Positions 25,222 through 37,660 of a DNA stretch of 64,000 bases are shown one piece after another; positions within the stretch are counted from its first letter, which is position 1; each line of letters opens with the position of its first letter. The notes under the pieces are model-generated. The model worked only from the letters and a program-made list of their open reading frames with translations. It ran no database searches and was not told where the DNA came from. The translations under genes and the position numbers were made by a program. Source of the DNA: Spirometra erinaceieuropaei (taxonomy: Eukaryota > Platyhelminthes > Cestoda > Diphyllobothriidea > Diphyllobothriidae); assembly GCA_902702965.1 (NCBI GenBank), contig CACRXP010000143.1:569263-633262 (forward strand), read 5' to 3'.

Positions 25222-25613
25222 AACACCTTCCACTATTTCAGGAGTCTCTGTGCTCTATTTTTTCAGTTAGTCTGCATATATAACCCTTGTAAGATCGCTG
25301 CTAACTTAATAATCATTTTGGACGTGATAGTCAATTCTGCACAACGAGGAACTTTCAGGGTCACCCTCTCAGTGCCTCCTCCATTTGAAGAATGCTTGCT
25401 TCATTAATCTTGTCAATGTCAGTCTTAAGTTATTTCGGTCTTTGTTTGCGCAGTTAGATCAGGTATTACTTACGACTCTTAAGTTTGCAACGATCCTTAC
25501 AATTGTTGGTACGTTCTACCGACATACGCCCCGACTGGAGAACCGCAGGTAACTCTCAATTGAGATTTATTATATAGTTCATGGTTCCTACTTGCTACTT
25601 CATGCTCACATTT

Positions 25614-26400
25614 GGTAACAATCGGGAGATAGCACCCAAAAAATCCGCCCAACCAAAGCTACATGTCTTACGGGGCAGGTGGTAAAAAAGTTTTATGGGT
25701 ATTAGTTGTCGGAATGGACGATACTAGCCGACAGAAAGCTTTATTTGAACAGATGAATGATCAACGTTGACCCGCTCTCCGTACCGTTATTACAAAGTGG
25801 GTCTACAAAGGCAGTATAGTGGTAACGGACGAGTGGAAGGCGTATAATCGTCTTCCCTCAGACGATTATCTACATTTCTCTGTTAACTACTCAAAGGACT
25901 TCAAGGGCCCTACCACCGGAAGGCATACCAATGCCATTGAGGCACACTGGAGTAGACTGAAAAGCAAATTCCACGAGGGAGGCCCTGTATGTGGTCGAGC
26001 TGTGTTGGCTCACATAGACGAAGTACAGTATCGTCTTTGGTCTGGCCTCAATGCCATTTCTTTGACAGATGCCTGGGAACAGTTCTTGTCCCATGTTGTG
26101 CAGACTTATGCTATTTAAAAGTGATGTTCTTTTGTAATAAACTGTCATAATGCGAATGTATGCCGTATATTCTGGTGTACGTGTGTAACGATGGAGAATG
26201 TTGGGTAACAGCGACCATCGTCCATGTAACCTCCTGCGATGTTCGTTCGGCCAGCCCATGTCAGGCCGTCGGACAAAGTATAAGTAGTGCGTTAAAGTAG
26301 GCCTGCAACGCTTGATATAGCCTAAAGGCGTTTGAGCCCACGGTTAAATGTTTTATTTCTAGGTCACGGATTTTTTGGGTACCATCTCCCGATTGTTACC
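25614..26400 (+). mobile_element. Merlin (IS1595/ISXO2-like) DNA transposon, internally deleted
   Basis: Terminal inverted repeats are clear. GGTAACAATCGGGAGAT at 25614 and its reverse complement ending at 26400 extend to 34 bp with 32 matches. The 787-bp element contains the 3' part of a transposase gene in plus orientation. The whole N-terminal part, including the first catalytic aspartate, is absent, so the copy cannot move by itself. The expected 8- to 9-bp target duplication is not visible in the flanks. About 280 bp of non-coding sequence separates the stop codon from the right end. Confidence 0.85.
25663..26118 (+). pseudogene. Merlin-family transposase, C-terminal fragment
   Basis: From an ATG at 25663 one frame runs to a TAA at 26116-26118, broken only by a TGA at 25768-25770 (codon 36). 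Residues 8-36 (KVLWVLVVGMDD) match the strand following the first catalytic Asp in DDE_Tnp_ISXO2 domains. TDEWKAY carries the second Asp (residue 56), and HTNAIEAHWSRLK carries His88 and Glu93, giving 36 residues between Asp and Glu. The conserved VNYSKDF stretch lies between them. The zinc-ribbon N-terminus and first Asp are missing. The frame upstream of the ATG is open only to a TAG at 25630, inside the terminal repeat. Merlin elements are known from flatworms, which fits the host guess. Confidence 0.85.
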
Positions 26401-27739
26401 GATTTTTTAGCAGTCTCTTGAGTTGACGTTCTTATATCGCACCACTGCGGTCACTGTTGATAAGACTCAATGGCAGCTCAATGCAGGTTGTCCTACAGCG
26501 TCGACTAGGTCCGCAGGTAAACAAACTCTGACATCAATTTTAATGAAAAGAGGTTGAGTTTTGAGAAGTAGGAAGAGCTCGCCTAACCGGTATTAACTGC
26601 ACACTTGACTTTTCAGAGAGCTGATTCAGCTAGCAACTGGTGGAGCCTCAAATGCACAAATCCGACCAAAATGCAAATGGCACGCCGAGGTTATAGACTT
26701 CTAGCTGATCGATATTTTTGTTGCCCCCCTCCCCAGTCTTCAGGGGGTTTGACGGCTGCGGGTGATACAAGTCATTACCTCGAATGAAGGTTACCCAGCC
26801 TCTGCTGGGATCGTTTGGTTTGATAGCAATTTTCCACTCAGCCAAGTTGTGTGTCCTCAGGTCCTGCCTGCGTGGTTTTTTTTAATTTTTGTGCAGCTGC
26901 CCTGTCCTGGTCCTTACTGAAGAAAAGATGCCGGACTTTATAAGCTGCAAGAAAATCCACATGTTTGTTGATGGAGTTGGCATCTGGATAACGCACCTAC
27001 AGTGTTATTTGTTCGCTGTGTCCTTTGATTTCGCCGGCCTAAGTTGTTCTCTCCCTAAATGTTGAAAGTGTGGCCAGTTTCAACATCGCGTGCTGAAATC
27101 TGAGAGGTTTGGTCTAGCCTCCGAGGTACCTACCGCATCGGATAGTTTTGCAGCCTAACATCCTCCGACGTCAATCATCGTAAAAAGAAGCTAGACTTTC
27201 TAGTTTGAAAACATAGTGTTTGATTCTTTCTCCGTATCGGTGTTTTTCGCCGCCCTAATGTCTACGGTGTTTTGACCGTCATATGACAATCGAACGCCAT
27301 GCGCGTGGTGAGCGCGGTCATATTTTCCTTACAACGAGGCAGACTCACGACACATCCGTCTCATTCAAAATATCGGGTAGCTGCAAATGAAAATTAACGC
27401 AACATCTTAAAAAGCCGAACAGATCTGTGTGCGCATCTTGGCTAAGTACGGACGGAACCAAGAATTGGCAATTTCTCTGTCCTTATATTCTTCAGTGAGC
27501 ATTTATCATTTGCTGATTACCAAGCAGTTTATAACCGACTTCGTGGACTGCAGACCGTCAGATCCAAAGTAAATTGGAAATGGCAGGCAGGGGCTAGATC
27601 GCACTCGGAAGCCAAGCCCCGTATTACAGACGACTTGGGGGTTTGTTTCCTGGGGCTACTTTGTGGGGTTCCGTAATCACATCTGACCACTTTGGATTCA
27701 GTTTTACGTTTTAGGTAAGGAGTAATGTACCGGTTTAAT
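26401..27739. other. Unassigned interval
   Basis: Short frames of at most 65 codons. No known motif or repeat match. Confidence 0.35.
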
Positions 27740-27990
27740 GGGTTGCGATTTTCGGGTTAGGGTTATGCTTTTAGGCTTAGGTTTTCGAGTTGCGGTTAAG
27801 GTTTGACCATGCGATATGATTTCACTATTACGGTTAGGTTTTCCAGTTACGGCCATGTCTAAGGGCTGCGGTTACTTTTACGAATTCGATTAAGGTTAGG
27901 ATTAGGGTTAACCTTCAGATTAACGGTGAACGTTTAAGTTTGAATTTCGGGTTAGTGTAAGGCTTAAGGTAAAGATTAGAGTTATGGTCG
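27740..27990 (+). repeat. Degenerate TTAGGG tract
   Basis: About 250 bp with units such as GGGTTAGGGTTATG, TTAGGCTTAGG and AAGGTTAGGATTAGGGTTAA, mixed with strongly diverged units. No module X follows, unlike the tracts at 19.6 and 22.3 kb. Confidence 0.75.
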
Positions 27991-28179
27991 CAGTCCGCTT
28001 CCCCATTCCTGGGTACCAACTGAGATCTAGCCATGGCAGGTTCTTTCCTAACATCTGGACCGGTCGGCGCATGGCATTCTCATGTGACTGAACAGTATGT
28101 CTGCCTGGGCCAAACACAACCTAACTCGTAGTGCGAAATCTAGAGCGCCTAATTCAGTAGTAGGGAATGAGAGGTAACA

Positions 28180-29073
28180 TAGAGCAGATTTGCTTACTCG
28201 TGGAGTGTTAACTAAAATTCCGAAATGCGCCTTTGACTTCAAAAGCATTTCAGCCACCACACAGTGGCAACTTATGAACAAACGTCTTTCCTGCCACCAG
28301 CAAAACCACACTTCGTAAAAAATGGCTACTTCAATAGTGCAAATATTTCTGTTTGATTCTCATTTATATCGTGTAAAACATGCATTGAAGTATATATTTC
28401 CTTCGTCATCTGGTAGAAAATTGTACACTTGAAAGATGAATATAATTTACTTTTAGGAAGGTTTCTTATTATGAGGTGTTTATGACTGCGAAAAGCCTGT
28501 TCATAAATCATCATGTCTGGCGTTGCTTGTAACGTTTTCAATATGGTCAAAATCCACTGCTCGATTTAATGAACCCCATATAGTTCCCCCTATGTAGAGT
28601 ATAGTATTGTGTGACTTTACGTACAGGGGAAATATATACCTTGTAAATTGAAAAGCCTGAATGCAAGTTCAACGGCAGATCGGGTTAAAACTTATTTGGG
28701 AAACGAGAACATCCTTTCAAACCAAAAGATACTCTTAACTCAAGCATAAAATTTTACAATGTTGTAATCTTCTACCAAATGAAACAACGAAAAAAACATT
28801 TTATGCATGTTTTCTGTTGTAAATATTTGGATGTATAAGGGTACAGAAAATCAAGAGAAAGATTCATACTTCATAGGTAGTTATTTTAAGATAGCGTAGT
28901 TTTGCCGGCTTCCGAGAAGACGTTTGTTCAAAAGCTGCCATTCTATCGCAATTTAAATACTTTGGAATTCTGCTGCAGGGAACTTATTGTTTTAACTCTA
29001 CTTAAGTACTCTTTTAAAGTCGACAAAGAATTCAGAATTTCAGTTAATATTTCATGAGGTAACTAATCTACTG
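28180..29073. mobile_element. Mariner-related MITE (family R), near-complete copy
   Basis: About 0.9 kb with long, diverged inverted arms around a centre near 28560 (ATCCACTGCTCGATTTAATG). The left end reads AGATTTGCTTACTCGTGG; the right end reads TTTCATGAGGTAACTAATC then TACTG and TA. Both resemble the ends of the element at 46076-47993. There is no transposase frame; this is a non-autonomous element. Internal landmarks include CAAAACCACACTTCGTAAAA in the left arm and CCTGAATGCAAGTTCAACGG in the right. Confidence 0.7.
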
Positions 29074-29076
29074 TAT

Positions 29077-29271
29077 GTGAAATCAGACCCTCATTTAATC
29101 AGAAACTGCGTTACCCCATCTGACACTTTTTCTCAATTTGCAGCTCATTCGGCGGCACCCGACAGCGCATTTAATTTCGTTGAGATGCAAGTTCTCAGAA
29201 GAGTTAAGAGCTGTGGAAGCCGCCTGTTGATTGACTATGGTTTCCCGTTTCGCAGTCTACTGACTAAATAA
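29077..29271 (+). pseudogene. Possible PLE GIY-YIG C-terminal relic
   Basis: The frame reads DTFSQFAAHSA, then AFNFVEMQVLRR and CGSRLLID, in the same order and spacing as NDAISQVTAHS, TFKFDESEIVA and the LLES motif of the 21.6-kb relic. It starts directly beside the right end of the MITE at 28180-29073, which may have inserted into it. No catalytic residue remains. Confidence 0.45.
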
Positions 29272-30936
29272 TTATCCCATTTCACCTACGCAGTATAGTA
29301 AATGATCATGTGGGTTGGGCGTTAGCCAATACCACTTCCGAGTAGTTATCGCGACCGAAAGTAACCATGGTAATATAATGACATCAAATAATAACCCAAA
29401 TGCACACGGTCAGACATGATTCTCAGCGGTAAATTGGCCAGCTGCAAATTGCGTTAGTCATGCATTTAAATGGCAGCTGTAACCTGCAAATCCTACTCTT
29501 CCCATGATAATGAGTATCGGACATTTCAATGGAGTAAAATTTTTCTCCAGCAATCTCGTCTACGTCATATAAATAGTATGTTCAAATAAAGAAGCATATA
29601 TGTTTGGACCATGTTGTCGAAATTTTCCGTCGCGCAAAATCAATTGTTTAAACTTTAACTAAACTACTTCATAGTTTCGAAAGCAATCATGCTCCTTTTT
29701 TACCTCTAATGTTGACTGCGCACTTCCGCAATCTCTATGGCAAACGCAGCTTAGGATCTTCGCTTAATCTGCAGTGCGCATCGTCTTAAATACGAACTTT
29801 TTATTTGAATAGAGTGGCAATTATGATTAAATTCAAAGGGCACATGTCATCGCATCACTATCTGTACGTTTTGACAACAGATAATGCCAGACATGGGACA
29901 CGGAGTGTGTCTTCCGCGCCGCACACGATATAATTCGTTTTCGACTATTATGGATTGTTTATGTGGAATTGTAATACATATTAGCGTGGAACATACTCCA
30001 GCGATGTTAAAGGCACTACAGGATGCTGCCTTTTGGGTACAGTTCTTTCCGACAACCTACTAAATCGAGACGCGGTAAAAATGTTTCTAACGAGTACGCA
30101 CTATTTCGACTAATTTTCATTTCCCTACAAATTTAAATATGTTTTAAAGGTATAAAATCCATAAATATTACCCTCGTTCGCTCCTGAAAGCAGATCACAA
30201 ACTCTTAAAATTTTACATTAATAGAAATTCAATTAATTTAATTATAGGACTTCTGGATACTTGGAAATATCCATTTTAATGATACTATATTTGCACGTAA
30301 GCTAAGGTGCCTCATGAAGTTTGATATTTGTCTATCTTTGGGTTCGATCTTGCCCTATCAGTATGTTGACTTTAGGTCAAATGAAGAGAACTATCGTGCC
30401 CCCGCTAGTGCATCGAGAGCAGCATCAATGCGAGGGAGTGGAGAAGAGTCCCGAGTTGTAATAGCGTGGACACCGCGATAATCTCGAACGAAAATTTGTT
30501 TCGCTGGATATAGGAAGAACAATAGGAGCGCGCACTGTATTACGGCGATAATTAATCAATGTTTAAAATAAATTCACACTTTTAAGGCAACCACAACATC
30601 CACCAGCTGACAGTGGGAACAAATGAAAAACAAAAATGGCCCCATTTGTAAGCGGTCTTAGCACTGTCTCGAAGGTCAATAAGAAAAGAGGACAAACGAC
30701 CTTCGTTACAAATTCCTTGTCCACAAATGCAGTCGACAAGGCCAAATGCGTCAAATGCTGTCAAATGCGTGTAAGCATTGCTCAAACTTATAGGGCCACC
30801 GCCAGAAATTGCCTTTCCGAAGCACATCTCAATACTGGCTAGCTTTGTAGAATATCATCTGAGCATTTAACACCCTGGCACTAGATGAATACCAAGTGGT
30901 TTATGCCTCAAACATTTTGGCACTGGTAGGCATGCA
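29272..30936. other. Unassigned interval
   Basis: AT-rich in the middle (30120-30300). Frames at 30563-30842 overlap on both strands without recognised motifs. Confidence 0.35.
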
Positions 30937-30938
30937 TA

Positions 30939-31918
30939 CAGACGATGCGCTAACTCATGACATGTCAACAGAAATTCCAAAATACGTTTTCGATTCGAAA
31001 ATATTAACTTAGAAAACTATTCATCCTGCAGCATAATTCTATAAAAATTCAGTTACTCTAGGATTTCAGCTTTCGAAAGATCTTCTTTGTTGCCGCATGC
31101 AAAAACCACACTCTTTAAAAAAGGACTACTTAATTTCCATGCATTTTTCTAATTGATTTTTGATGCCCTTTAAGATTCATTTACAGTCCATGAAAAACAT
31201 GCATACAACGATTTTTTCTCTTTTATTTTTGTAAGAAATTACGTTTGCTTTCAATTTTGACCTAGAAGGAATGGTATAATTTTGTTTTCAAAAGATTTCC
31301 CAATACCCAAATAATTTTGATTTCGACATCTCGTTTTACTTATATACAATCTTTCCAGACTGTTAGCGGTTTATTTAAAGCGTTTGAAAACTAAATAGTC
31401 CTATGTTACCTTAAGAGAAGACTATATGGGGCTCTTGAAATTTGTCAGTGGATTTGAGCCATCCTGTTAATTTTTTACGCCACACCGGTAAACGCGGAGT
31501 CATGACGTTTTATAGACGGCAATTTCAGGTTACTAAAGAATCTCCCAATTAGAATGTTTTCGAAAAAGCCTTATACCCTTCATTTGAGGATAATCTTAAA
31601 GAAAGACGTAAATTACTACCAAATTAGTAGGTCGATGATTCTTTTTATGCATTTTTTACATGAAATAAAGTTGAATTACAAGAACGCCGAAAATCAAGGA
31701 GAAACGCGCACGTGTTTTGTGTGCGGTTTTTGTCCTGCCGCCGAAAAGAACTTAGTTTGAAAGCTGGCATCCTGTGGCAACTGAATTATTATAGAACAAT
31801 TTGGCACAATGGGTATTTATGCAACGCTAATTTGTTAATGTTTTGGAGACGAAAACGCATTTCGGAATTTTAGTTGACACTTTATGAGTTAGCCCACCAA
31901 ATATACAACGGGCTACTG
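30939..31918. mobile_element. Mariner-related MITE (family R), complete copy with TA flanks
   Basis: The left end is TA then CAGACGATGCGCTAACTCAT; the right end is ATGAGTTAGCCCACC, then GGGCTACTG and TA. The two halves are long imperfect inverted repeats. ACGTTTTCGATTCG on the left pairs with GACGAAAACGCATTTCGG on the right, and CATGCATTTTTCTAATTG pairs with TTTTTATGCATTTT. At 980 bp it is the best full-length copy. It has no transposase; a 68-codon plus frame at 31554-31760 is not conserved in other copies. Confidence 0.8.
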
Positions 31919-34900
31919 TATACTCGACAGCGCGTAGGGCAGGGCTATGGAAACACCACATCTCATATTGTTGTTTTATTTACGATTCCTTAAATGCGAA
32001 AAACAGTTATTTTCTTTAGCTGAAGCTCGTGGAAAACGATTGCAGCACGCCTTTAGCCATGGTAAGCTTGCTTATCAGACAACGCATCAGCATAATTACT
32101 TCCTACCTCGTGGTCTGATAAAAACAGACAAATGACAAGCTATAAGCCGGCCGGCGACAATATTTCACCAGGAGCTCTTCTTAGGCAGAGGTACTCTTTT
32201 TTCATAAAATGTTTAGCTAACTTTCCTTAACGTGAGTCATTGTGTGACATTTGGAGGTTTCAAACGATGTAGCATTAACTTAAACCTGGGAAGGTGTCTA
32301 TCTGGAGACCATGTATTTATTGGTGCGTTTTGGAGGAGAGAAATTAACAGATGCAGGCAAAATTGAACATTTAACTGGATGCTGAGTGTCGTAGATTCAA
32401 GCTGCCTGTTTTCTTTAATTCATGTTTGAAAAACCCACCGGTTTTTACATATATGAAAATCAGGTATGCTAAAATACGAGCAATCAAGTTATTCAAAAAA
32501 ATACGATTGTAAATTCAAATTTGGAAACTTCGATATTTAAATTAATGCCATGTGTGTTTTAAACAATTGCAACGAACACTTTTTACCAAAACTAGAACTA
32601 ACATGTGTAACCAAATCACAAAATGTTCGCCTGACATGCTGTGGTTCTTTCCCCACACGAAGCACGGTATTTATGCCATAGAAATTTCTATAAATAGTCC
32701 ACTACAAAGGGGATGCGGGTTATTGTCTGAGTTATAGACAAACATTTTTATTAATAGCACACTCCGTGACAAATAATTAATGATACAAGATATTTTAGTT
32801 TAGACACTAAAAGCGAGCAATGTTTAGTGAAAATAGTCAACTTTAGCTGTAAAAAAACCATAAAAGAGCCGTTTGTTTGTAAGTGCGAACTAGTTAGATA
32901 ACATTTTTCAGTCACCAAAGTGTATTTTGACCGCAGACTTCCATTCTGAGAGATCGCTTACTTTTACGTTGACGGTATACTTTGAATCAGCAGAACCATC
33001 CCAAGGCAGCGAAACTTGCCGAACACGGTCTTGGAGGACTGTCTACAGCTGATGGTTGGGATACTCCTCAAATGCCGAGAGCGATCAATCTGATGGTTGA
33101 CATCACTCAATGACAACGGCAGTGTTAATCCGCACCCCGTGAAAACAGGTTTACTGATACAGCTTGCAACTAGTATTTATTTTTAGACAATAGCCAACCT
33201 CTCCGTCCTCGGCCTCTAAAGTTTTGTTAATTCAAGCATAAACTGGGAATGCAATCAGGTCGAAAGCATTATTTTCGTTTATCGCGAGGAACTATTATAA
33301 CACAATGAATGAATCTAAATAAAAGAGAAGTCCCTTTTTGGTATTTAATATACGTCTTGCCCAAACTGTCATAAACATCTCGGCTATTAAGATGCCTTAC
33401 AGAATGAAAGGTGTACCATCTGCAAGGCGGCACTCAATGAAGTACCGATATTTTCTATTTTTAATGGCTTTTCATTATCTTTATATGCTTCTTCTCGCTA
33501 TGCAGCCTTACCTTAGAAACAAGTAATATCATCTTTTCTGGGTTTCCAACTTTCGTTAGAAAAATCGTAATAGTCTTGTTAATAACCTCCAAGTTTTATG
33601 CCCGTTTGCATGTCAACAGATCGCAGGACATTAAAAACACCTTATACGGAAATAGTTTATTATAGAGACTTCCACAAAACCACGGCCTTTTGTGATCAAA
33701 ACAATTATTGTATTTTTTTGCCAATTTGTCCACATTTTTAAACATTTAAATGACTTTTCAACTAGCACATGGTAGCGTTCGCTGATAGGCTTTCTGCGTA
33801 ACAAAGAATTCTGCCTTCTACTCGTAAATTCTGAAGTATAACTCAGTTCGCGTGGTTGCGTGAGGTCTTCTTTTGTAAATGTTAAGTGATCCTTCTCTTC
33901 TGCCAATGCATTTGTTGCAACGGCATGCACTGTGTCTGCTGGTGTTTGAACGCCTTTCGGCAAGATTCCACAGCCTTTAGTCAACAAACTGAAGGCTCTT
34001 CAAAAGTATTAAGAAATGTTAAACCTCACTACAAAAACCTTCTCCGTGAACACACCTGAAATTAAACCCCGTCATTTAGGCGTGGCAAAGTCTAATGAAG
34101 ATTTCACCCCTTCCCTGCGCCATCCTCATCTCATCCGCTGCCCCCAGTCTAACCTGCGTTTTCGCAATTAAGTCGTCCCTAAAGCATGACGGCCACGAAG
34201 CTGAGTGTTATACTCACCCTGGGGAAATTACGAAACGTAAACAGCTTATAAACTCGAGAGGGCTGCAAGGGAACCCGATGGATCGTTCAGAAAATGTGGA
34301 TACTAGCGTAAAAAGCAGAAATTACCGACGCCAATACAGTTTTCGACAGATTATTAAATGTTACTTGTTAAAGCATGGGACAGATAACGCACAAAAAGCA
34401 TCTCAGGAGTTAAATTTGCACAAAAAATTAATTTTAAAACGGTAGATAGTCACATCAGAGAAACGGGAGGCTTGAACATGCTAATGTGACGAGGGATGAA
34501 GATTATCTGAGTGTGACCACGTGCACTATCTATTTATATATGTCAAGTTACTATCTCCCCATGTAGTCTCATTTAAGATAGCGTAGTATTTGAGATAATC
34601 GCACTGGAACAACTGCTATGAATGTTGTTTTTTTGGTCCAAAGAGAGCCCTATTATGGAGGCCGTTTTGATAAAAAAAAGCACATAACTCAATTTTACTG
34701 AGCCATTTAAGCAGATGTTTAGTTCCCCTGACTGTCATTTTCTTCTGAGTAATTCCTTCAAACTTGAATCCGCAAAAGTGTGTGAATTCGTAAATACACT
34801 CTTAGCTGACGTGAAATGGCAAGGCAACTAATGCGCTTTAGATTAGATTATTAGTAGTAAGCTGAGATGCTTTTTGAGTTCTTTCGAGTTTCCAGTGTAA

Positions 34901-35467
34901 CCGTCACTTAATAGTTTTCGAAATTTTATCACATCTAACGATGTTAAAACAGTCTTTTCTCAACTCTTTGTCCTGAAGCTCACGGTTTAGCGTACTTTAA
35001 GATGAAACCTGAATGGTAGCTAAGTTTAAGCAGCGTCTCTTTAAGGCAAGCTAGTTCTGCGCATAGTATCTCAACATCGCAAACTTTTATCGCTCTTTGG
35101 TAGTCGAGGTTACGGTTCCTTTGCACTCGTAAAAAAAAGGAAATCCAAGCACTGGCCTTTGCAGGTATGTTTATGCATGAGCGATCTCCTCTTTCAAGTA
35201 TAAGTCAGCCAACGAGAGCCAGCCTATTGCTCCACCATTTCCCCAATGTAATTTTAATTATGGGTTTAGGCTCTTCGTGTCATTAAGTCGGCTTCTAGGT
35301 TTTTCGTCGTTATCAACAATCTCGAAGGTACCATCCATATATCTTCTGGATAACGTTCTCATGCTTAACTGGGATTCTAACTTTTCTTCAAGGTAGACCA
35401 ATAGAAACACCGGCTAACGTTCAATCATGCGAACCTTACGACAGTACCCCTATCGAAAACACAAATC
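31919..35467. other. Unassigned interval with two medium frames
   Basis: The longest frames are 118 codons (33631-33987, minus) and 116 codons (34095-34445, plus). Neither contains a motif I recognise, a signal peptide or a repeat. Both could be chance or single exons; nothing in the sequence decides this. Confidence 0.35.
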
Positions 35468-35977
35468 GGTCCTGCGGCCCCACTTGACTGATACCATATA
35501 GTTAGCTTCCTAAACAACTTAAGTAGGTGCGCATAAGCCGACCTTATGTATATCAAGTGCTTGCCCCTTCCTAACTATTTTAATAACGCCATTCCCGGTT
35601 ACAACAGGTATCGGTTCACACGCGCTTCCCTGAGCGTGTTTCGAGCCCTGCTTGCGACAGGTTTAGTTTCTTAATCCGGACAGTGCCTTAGCGGGCTCAC
35701 TAATGGCACTGATCATACGGATTGAACTCTGTTGGTCAGCCGTGATTGTGTTCTACCCGTCCTTCTACTCCAGCGAGCGGATTGCCGCAGAGACTTTTAA
35801 CACGCCGCCTTCAATTACTCCCACAATCGACTGGCACGCGCTTCCTTGGCCGTCCTTCAAGCTCTGCTCGCGCTTCCTTTGCCTTATTGGTCCAGCGAGT
35901 GGACTAGTTAGGTATGTTAATCAATATTATTCTAACAAACTAATCATATGCTATCCGTCAAGTGGGGCTACAGGTCC
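35468..35977. mobile_element. Inverted-repeat element Q, copy 1
   Basis: The left end GGTCCTGCGGCCCCACTTGA, then CTGATACCATATAGTTAGCT, is inverted at the right end, where GTCAAGTGGGGCTACAGGTCC closes at 35977. The interior holds CTTAATCCGG and CGCGCTTCC, then CAAGCTCTGCTCGCGC and GCGAGTGGACTAGTTAGG. Length 510 bp. The same ends and interior recur at 56842-57293. No transposase is present; the 110-codon frame at 35703-36035 is not preserved in copy 2. This is a MITE-like element of unknown superfamily. Confidence 0.75.
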
Positions 35978-37306
35978 AAACCTCACCCAAAGTTCTTCCA
36001 TATATGCAAAAAACTCTATTGCATCATTCAAATAATGCAGATAGATGACGCTAATTTGGATTATTTTTTGTTACCGTCGCTACAAAGACTTTTCTGTTAC
36101 TTTTGGTATGAGTCACAAGTACGCTTACAGAGACCTCATGTCCTGAGTGACTACTGGATGTTCCATAGTTAGATCTATATGGGGCACCAGCTGGATCGCA
36201 AAAAACGATCATGTATGTGAGTCAATATATCTGCGTATATGTTTGCCATTTTCATTTTTTGCTTTTATTTTATAGATAGTGACGCATAATGTTTGAAGTT
36301 TAGGAAGGCAAAATTTTACAATGTGTGGGTTTTAGGATAAGCTGTTACTCCGACTGTTTGTTCTTAGTCCTTCTTGAATATCCACGTGCTTTTGTATCTG
36401 TGACTGTCAAACATCACTTATGTTTCAGATGAAGCAACAACTAGTTGGCTATCGGTGAATACGCAAATGATGTTTTATACCTTACTTTTTTTTCTCCAAT
36501 ATACGTAATTTTCTAACCTAAAGTTTGCCCATGCTCGTGAAGCATCAGTGTCAATGATTACATATTTTTACTCACACTGTTAATATCATTTTAATGACAA
36601 CCCCAAATCCCTTAAAGGCCTTTGTTTTAGACAGTTTTTTTCAAAAACCTTTTTAAAGTTTATGATTGGTGATCATATTCCTGACGTAAAATTGTGCTTT
36701 ATTGATTTGTGGCTGCCCTAATTGTAAATATCAACGAGCAAAAATATATGTTGTGGTAGTACGAATCGGCCAACTTTCAGGATGTCTTGACCACATTTTT
36801 CAAAATATTCTGTTAACCGACAGATGCAGCTATCATAAAATAATACAATTCTGACATGAGTAATGACTCGGCAAAAACAGTTTGGAAAACGACACTTAAA
36901 CTGACATAAAACGAGACATGTGGGCGTCGGCAAATGGGGACCTGCCGATTACACACGAACAGCAAAGACATTAAAAATTTAAGTAGTAGATTGCAGGACA
37001 TCTTATCCTAATCAGACGTCAAATTTCTGTCCAGCAGAAAAGGATGCGACTGCGGCCTAACACTCTGAAGTTTCACTTAAATCCATTATCGGAGACTTTC
37101 ACGGAAAACTGTGGTAGACAAATAGTTAAACGCAGCATTTATACGGCGCGGTTGCCTGGCAACCTAAGGCCTACTATAATTAGTAGCTGTTGCACATATC
37201 GATGGGATAGTGTTTGATTAAATGATTGCCTGTCGGACCATGTTTAAGTTTCCAACTGCCATGAAGCCATTTATGTTGTTGATTTGGTGGGCAAGGGTTA
37301 CTTGGT
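35978..37306. other. Unassigned interval
   Basis: AT-rich with overlapping short frames (36718-37001, minus) and no recognised feature. Confidence 0.35.
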
Positions 37307-37660
37307 CTACTGTCGCCAGCAACGTAGGTCACATACGCCCTTCCTCTTAGGATTTTGTTTTCCAAAGTTGTGGTAAAGAATGGCGGCGGAATGATGGCCA
37401 GGAAACCACGATTCGAGCACCTTGCCAGTTACACGGTTCTCAGTCATTACCAAAATTTCGATCTTTTCAAACTTGAAAGTATGGATAGGTATAGTGGAAT
37501 GAACGGCGAGCTTAGAGTAACCGTCATTTTTTCTGACATCGGTAGCATGTTCACATCCTGTTCCATCGACGTATTTGCTCTGTGCATAACTGCAACAAGT
37601 CCGGTAAACGATTTTGGAAGTTTCCTGCTGTAGCAGTTGGCTTTTTAGCCACAAGACCAA
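37307..37660 (-). pseudogene. Penelope-like element, GIY-YIG domain relic
   Basis: The 117-codon minus-strand frame reads ETSKIVYRTCCSYAQSKYV followed by DGTG, matching the GIY (IVYRT) and YIG (KYVDGTG) strands. Then come RKNDGYSKLAVHS, HTFKFEKIEIL and GKVLESWFPG. This is the whole nuclease domain in order over residues 13 to about 90. The catalytic Arg and the Glu-His segment after YIG are shortened (CEHATDV), so it is probably inactive. No reverse transcriptase is readable upstream (higher coordinates). The frame has no internal stop, so this is the best-preserved single-frame domain of the six PLE relics here. Confidence 0.75.

Noticed and set aside
25891..26259. 122-codon minus-strand frame
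   Set aside because: Antisense to the Merlin transposase fragment.
33631..34445. Two divergent frames of 118 and 116 codons as a gene pair
   Set aside because: Neither shows a family motif or repeat conservation; no promoter or splice evidence can be read.
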